The notes under the pieces: model-generated
Told to the model about the DNA's origin: nothing
Seen by the model: only the letters and a program-made list of their open reading frames with translations
Database searches by the model: none
Position numbers and translations under genes: made by a program
Shown: positions 1 through 64,000 of the stretch, piece by piece
Layout of the letters: each line of letters begins with the position of its first letter
How positions within the stretch are numbered: the stretch's first letter is position 1
Source: Sinotaia quadrata
Taxonomy: Eukaryota; Mollusca; Gastropoda; Architaenioglossa; Viviparidae
NCBI GenBank assembly: GCA_028829895.1
Contig: CM054181.1
Span: forward strand, 43,206,759-43,270,758
Length of the DNA stretch: 64,000 nt
Direction: 5' to 3'

Positions 1-60700
<60,700 letters not shown>

Positions 60701-60734
60701 TTCACGAACTTTACAGCTGCATCCAATTCATTAC

Positions 60735-61165
60735 ATATTACTCCTGTGAACAAATTATATTTATTTTAAGCGATTTAAATCATTAAACACGGAGACTATT
60801 AACAATCATCAATATATTAGGTTGGAGAAAACTATTAATGCGTACAAATTATATTTCTTATAAGCGATTTAATCAATAAACAGAGAATATTAGCAACCAA
60901 TACTTTAGCTTGAAGAAAACTATTATTGTGAATAAATTATTAATCATTATTAGCAGTTTAAATCACTAAACAGAATATATTAACAGTAGAAATGTTAGAG
61001 TGAAAAATACTGCTGTGAATAAATTATTAAATATTATTAGAACTTGAAATCACTAAACAGAATATATTAACAGTAGAAATATTAGAGTAATAAATACTAC
61101 TGTTGCGAACAAAGTAATAATCAGTATAACTGTTTAAATCAGGAAACTCAAATACTATTGTAAAT
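60735..61165. repeat. Degenerate minisatellite, about 80-92-bp unit, about 5 copies, upstream of the ATG exon
   Basis: Units share gtttaaatcactaaacagaa, tattaacagtagaaat, then ttagagt and aaatactactgtgaataaat with variants. The array begins about 35 bp upstream of the start codon, so it either overlaps the 5' UTR/promoter or lies in an intron that splits the 5' UTR. Confidence 0.7.
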
Positions 61166-61539
61166 TAAAATATTAAAACTATAACACAAATACTCTAAAC
61201 ATAATGTATATTATTTGAAAGAATCCTTGTAAAAACCCAGACAATGTATCTCTCACATGTATGTTGTAAATGGCTAAAGAACAAAGGTACATCAACATAA
61301 TCAGATGGAAAAAATAACAAAAACTAAACTTCTTTATGTTTAATTTTTATTTTAGCAATAATTTCATTTATATGTTTTTACACATATATTTGAAGATAAA
61401 TACTGTAACTATTTCAAAGCATTCTGGTAGTCAGAATTTTTGTTGTAGTTTTCTCTTATGAATTATACTCACTATACTATATGATATATACTCACACACC
61501 AATAAAATAAATAAAAGAATCAAAGAGAATTATATACTC
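61166..61539. other. Upstream region: nothing recognised
   Basis: AT-rich. No TATA box or first exon could be placed with any confidence. Confidence 0.5.
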
Positions 61540-62847
61540 ACTGTCTTTCCAACATGTTGTTATCAATATGTGTAAGAAGGTCAATAAAGTTAACAATAAA
61601 TTTATTAAATCAAAAATCAAATATACATATAACAAATTCAATGAAAAATATTTCCCTCAAACCACGTTCGAATAATTTTAATACCTATACAGTCTTATAT
61701 CCTAAAATACAATTCAATAGATTAGTGTCAATACAAATCACAGGATAGTTCTTATCAGAGAACATAAATTGAGTTATTAGAGACAAGCGATAATAGTTTC
61801 TATATAAACTTGTATAGGCGAAGCCTCATCAGACGGCTTGTGTGCTTTTCATAACAAAGTCAAAACTTTATTGTTCACCTTATTATTGTCAATTCCATGT
61901 ATTTCCCTCTCAAGTTGTAGGACACTGATTTGCTGCTATTCTCTCGAGGCCATCGCACACTCCGCTGTATTAGCTTTCTCAAGAAGAACAATAATTTCCA
62001 GTGACTTCCTTGTACTCACCATAATTGCCACCATACATCAACAGAGTGTTGTGTATTCCTTACACTTCCAAATTGCGGTAGATACTTCTCCTATCTACCA
62101 CAGTCATAGTGGTTTATAACGAGTAAATTAGGAGAATCAGGTAAAACAAGGAAAGGCCACTTATTCCTGTAAAAATATAATCAAGAAACAAACGCTACGT
62201 TTCCAGTTTATTCATCTTTAACTCCATTCTCTCTTACATTCACATATCAACGTACATTTTCCTGCAGCAGTATTAATAACCCGATACATGCACACAGCAT
62301 AATAAATACAATTTATCAATTTTACGAGGGCACTCACTAGAAACAATGTCAAGTGTATAGCATACTATATACGAACATCTTCAAAATTTGTAGAAATGAT
62401 AGTCTATTCACATGATAAATCTCTATGTAAAACACAAGTATAACATATCAATAGCAAAATGCATGAAATATTTCTAAATCCATTCTCTCTCAATTAGCCA
62501 TTAAGATAATAGCCGCCTTTCATCACTAGACTTTTTGCCACACCAAATTTAAGTGAATAGTCAATAGATTTCTTTACAGGAGGTAAACCTTTGATCTCAG
62601 TCCATTGGTTGATATCGTTCTTGTAAGTCTTAACTTTGGATTAAAAAATACTACTCATCTATTTGGAACTGGTTTGGATTTAATCAGCAATTCATAGCAT
62701 ATTCTCAACTCGAGTTGTTTATTTCAACTCTGACACTTACAAAAATAATATCATAAGTAGTGTACACGATCGGGTTACTTTGATAATTTAACAGTTTATA
62801 TAACAATTAAGTTTAGAAATATGGATAGTCAAATTTACTCCGCCACA
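61540..62847 (-). repeat. Repeat family Y, copy upstream of the gene
   Basis: Starts tttccaacatgttgttatca (lacking the first 250 bp of the longest copies) and ends caaatttactccgccaca. Landmarks: caatacaaatcacaggatag, ggaaaggccacttattcctg, tcagtccattggttgatatc. The 93-codon ORF at 61838-62119 is broken in the other copies. Confidence 0.8.
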
Positions 62848-62880
62848 CAGTCATTACTAGGTATATGACATTACTAATTA

Positions 62881-63165
62881 TATCAGTCATTACTATGTGT
62901 ATCAGTCATTATTGGTTAGGCATTTCAGCGATTATTTATTATATTAGTCATTAATGCCTAGGCATATCAGCGATTATTTATTATATCAGTCATTAATGCC
63001 TAGGCATATCAGCGATTATTTATTATATCAGTCATTAATGCCTAGGCATATCAGCGATTATTTATTATATCAGTCATTAATGCCTAGGCATATCAGCGAT
63101 TATTTATTATATCAGTCATTATTGACTAGATATATTAGTGAATATTTAGTATATCGGTCCTTACT
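62881..63165. repeat. 42-bp tandem repeat, 4 near-identical units plus degenerate flanks
   Basis: Units start at 62947, 62989, 63031 and 63073 (gtcattaatgcctaggcata, then tcagcgattatttattatat and ca). Because 42 is a multiple of three, a plus-strand frame repeats 14 residues (MPRHISDYLLYQSL). No evidence of expression. Confidence 0.95.
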
Positions 63166-64000
63166 AATTAGGTAAGTCTGTGCGATCAAAAGAAAATACT
63201 TCAGAAATAATTACTCCTGAAGTTCATAACGAAATACACGTGTAGCATTCAATACTTATACACAAATATACGATATTACATAATCTGTATCAAAAGCATC
63301 CAGTTTAAACTAGTTCCTAATTTTCCTTTGTTTTGTTAGATTATGCTAAGTACACTCGCATGAGGTCAGATAACTCTGATCACAGCATTTTTATTTAACT
63401 TTGCCGATGTTCGAAGTGAGACTGGCACCTTGCCGTAATCCCGTCAAAACAAGCAACATTTTGTATATATGTAGCGGACCAGAGCGGAAGTTATTTAATT
63501 TTAATTCATGCAGAATTATAAAACTTTCTTTTACATTTAATTTTAAATGAAGCAGACTTTGCAACAAGCTAGTTAAAAGACAATTTAACTTTGTATAACT
63601 GCCTAGCAAATTGTCTACAAGTGGTGCCAACGTCAAGTCATTCCTGTCAACGTTGTCTCCAAATTTAGTTGCAATATTCTGGACCATAAATTATTAAGAA
63701 AAACTGTAAAAGCTTTCATTAAATTTAAAGCAAAGAAAACGCTATAATCAGTTTATGAAAGTTTTGATTTTAGAAATAATTTTTATGTGCGCCATTTCTA
63801 GTAAAACTCACTGCCACTCAATTATTATTTTTAGAAAAGGAGGAATTGGCACTTTAATTATTCAGTATCAAGAAATATATTTTATCATTCTTCTGAAAAT
63901 AAATGTCACGACTACTTAAACACTTTATCGACCTTTCCTCTCGGGTCAGTGTAATTCTTTAAGCCCTTAATTGTACTGCCTCTCGGGTCAGTGGGATTCT
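63166..64000. other. Window end: nothing recognised
   Basis: AT-rich. The minus ORF at 63391-63687 has no recognisable domain. A short repeated phrase (cctctcgggtcagtg at 63936-63950 and 63979-63993) hints at another tandem repeat beginning at the edge. Confidence 0.5.

Noticed and set aside
62947..63114. CRISPR-like array
   Set aside because: Units are directly tandem without unique spacers, and the genome is eukaryotic; this is a minisatellite.

Overview
The window is 64 kb of AT-rich, intron-dominated animal DNA. Small in-phase exons are separated by kilobase introns full of microsatellites, minisatellites and decayed transposons. There are no operons or prokaryotic features. It looks like an invertebrate genome. 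Long ATCT and CA arrays and the mix of transposon relics would suit a mollusc or another lophotrochozoan, but the sequence alone does not fix the phylum.

One host gene accounts for almost everything: a cadherin-superfamily gene on the minus strand, read from about 60.7 kb down past position 1. Conserved cadherin motifs, GT/AG splice sites and codon phase let me assemble 14 coding exons (25 to 177 nt, 1,509 nt, 503 codons). The first exon (60676-60700) carries the ATG and half of a signal peptide, which exon 2 completes. The product so far is a signal peptide, four extracellular cadherin (EC) repeats and the start of a fifth. The rest of the gene, including any membrane segment and cytoplasmic tail, lies beyond position 1.

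The introns hold, in coordinate order: two minisatellites, a CA array and a LINE 3' end abutting exon 13 (intron 13); a CpG-richer patch with three CACGTG palindromes (intron 12); a perfect 107-bp foldback (9.2 kb); a dispersed repeat family called Y here, with eight segments at 13.6, 17.8, 18.2, 27.9, 35.4, 42.7, 44 and 61.5 kb; a second repeat called X (20.0-21.5 and 29.9-31.5 kb) with solo-LTR features, one copy nested in a Y copy; a broken intronless copy of a transposon-like gene family (33.4-35.1 kb); scrambled Ty3/Gypsy fragments (45.2-46.8 kb); a minisatellite that repeats a strong splice-donor sequence beside the exon 3 donor (49.6-50.0 kb); a 360-bp ACT array (51.5 kb); and a 1.3-kb hAT transposon copy with terminal repeats and an 8-bp target duplication (58.0-59.3 kb).

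Upstream of the first coding exon are a minisatellite, another Y copy and a 42-bp tandem repeat. I found no convincing second host gene, tRNA, rRNA or CRISPR array. The features of most biological interest are how repeats sit against the cadherin splice sites, the perfect palindrome, and the nested X-in-Y insertion.
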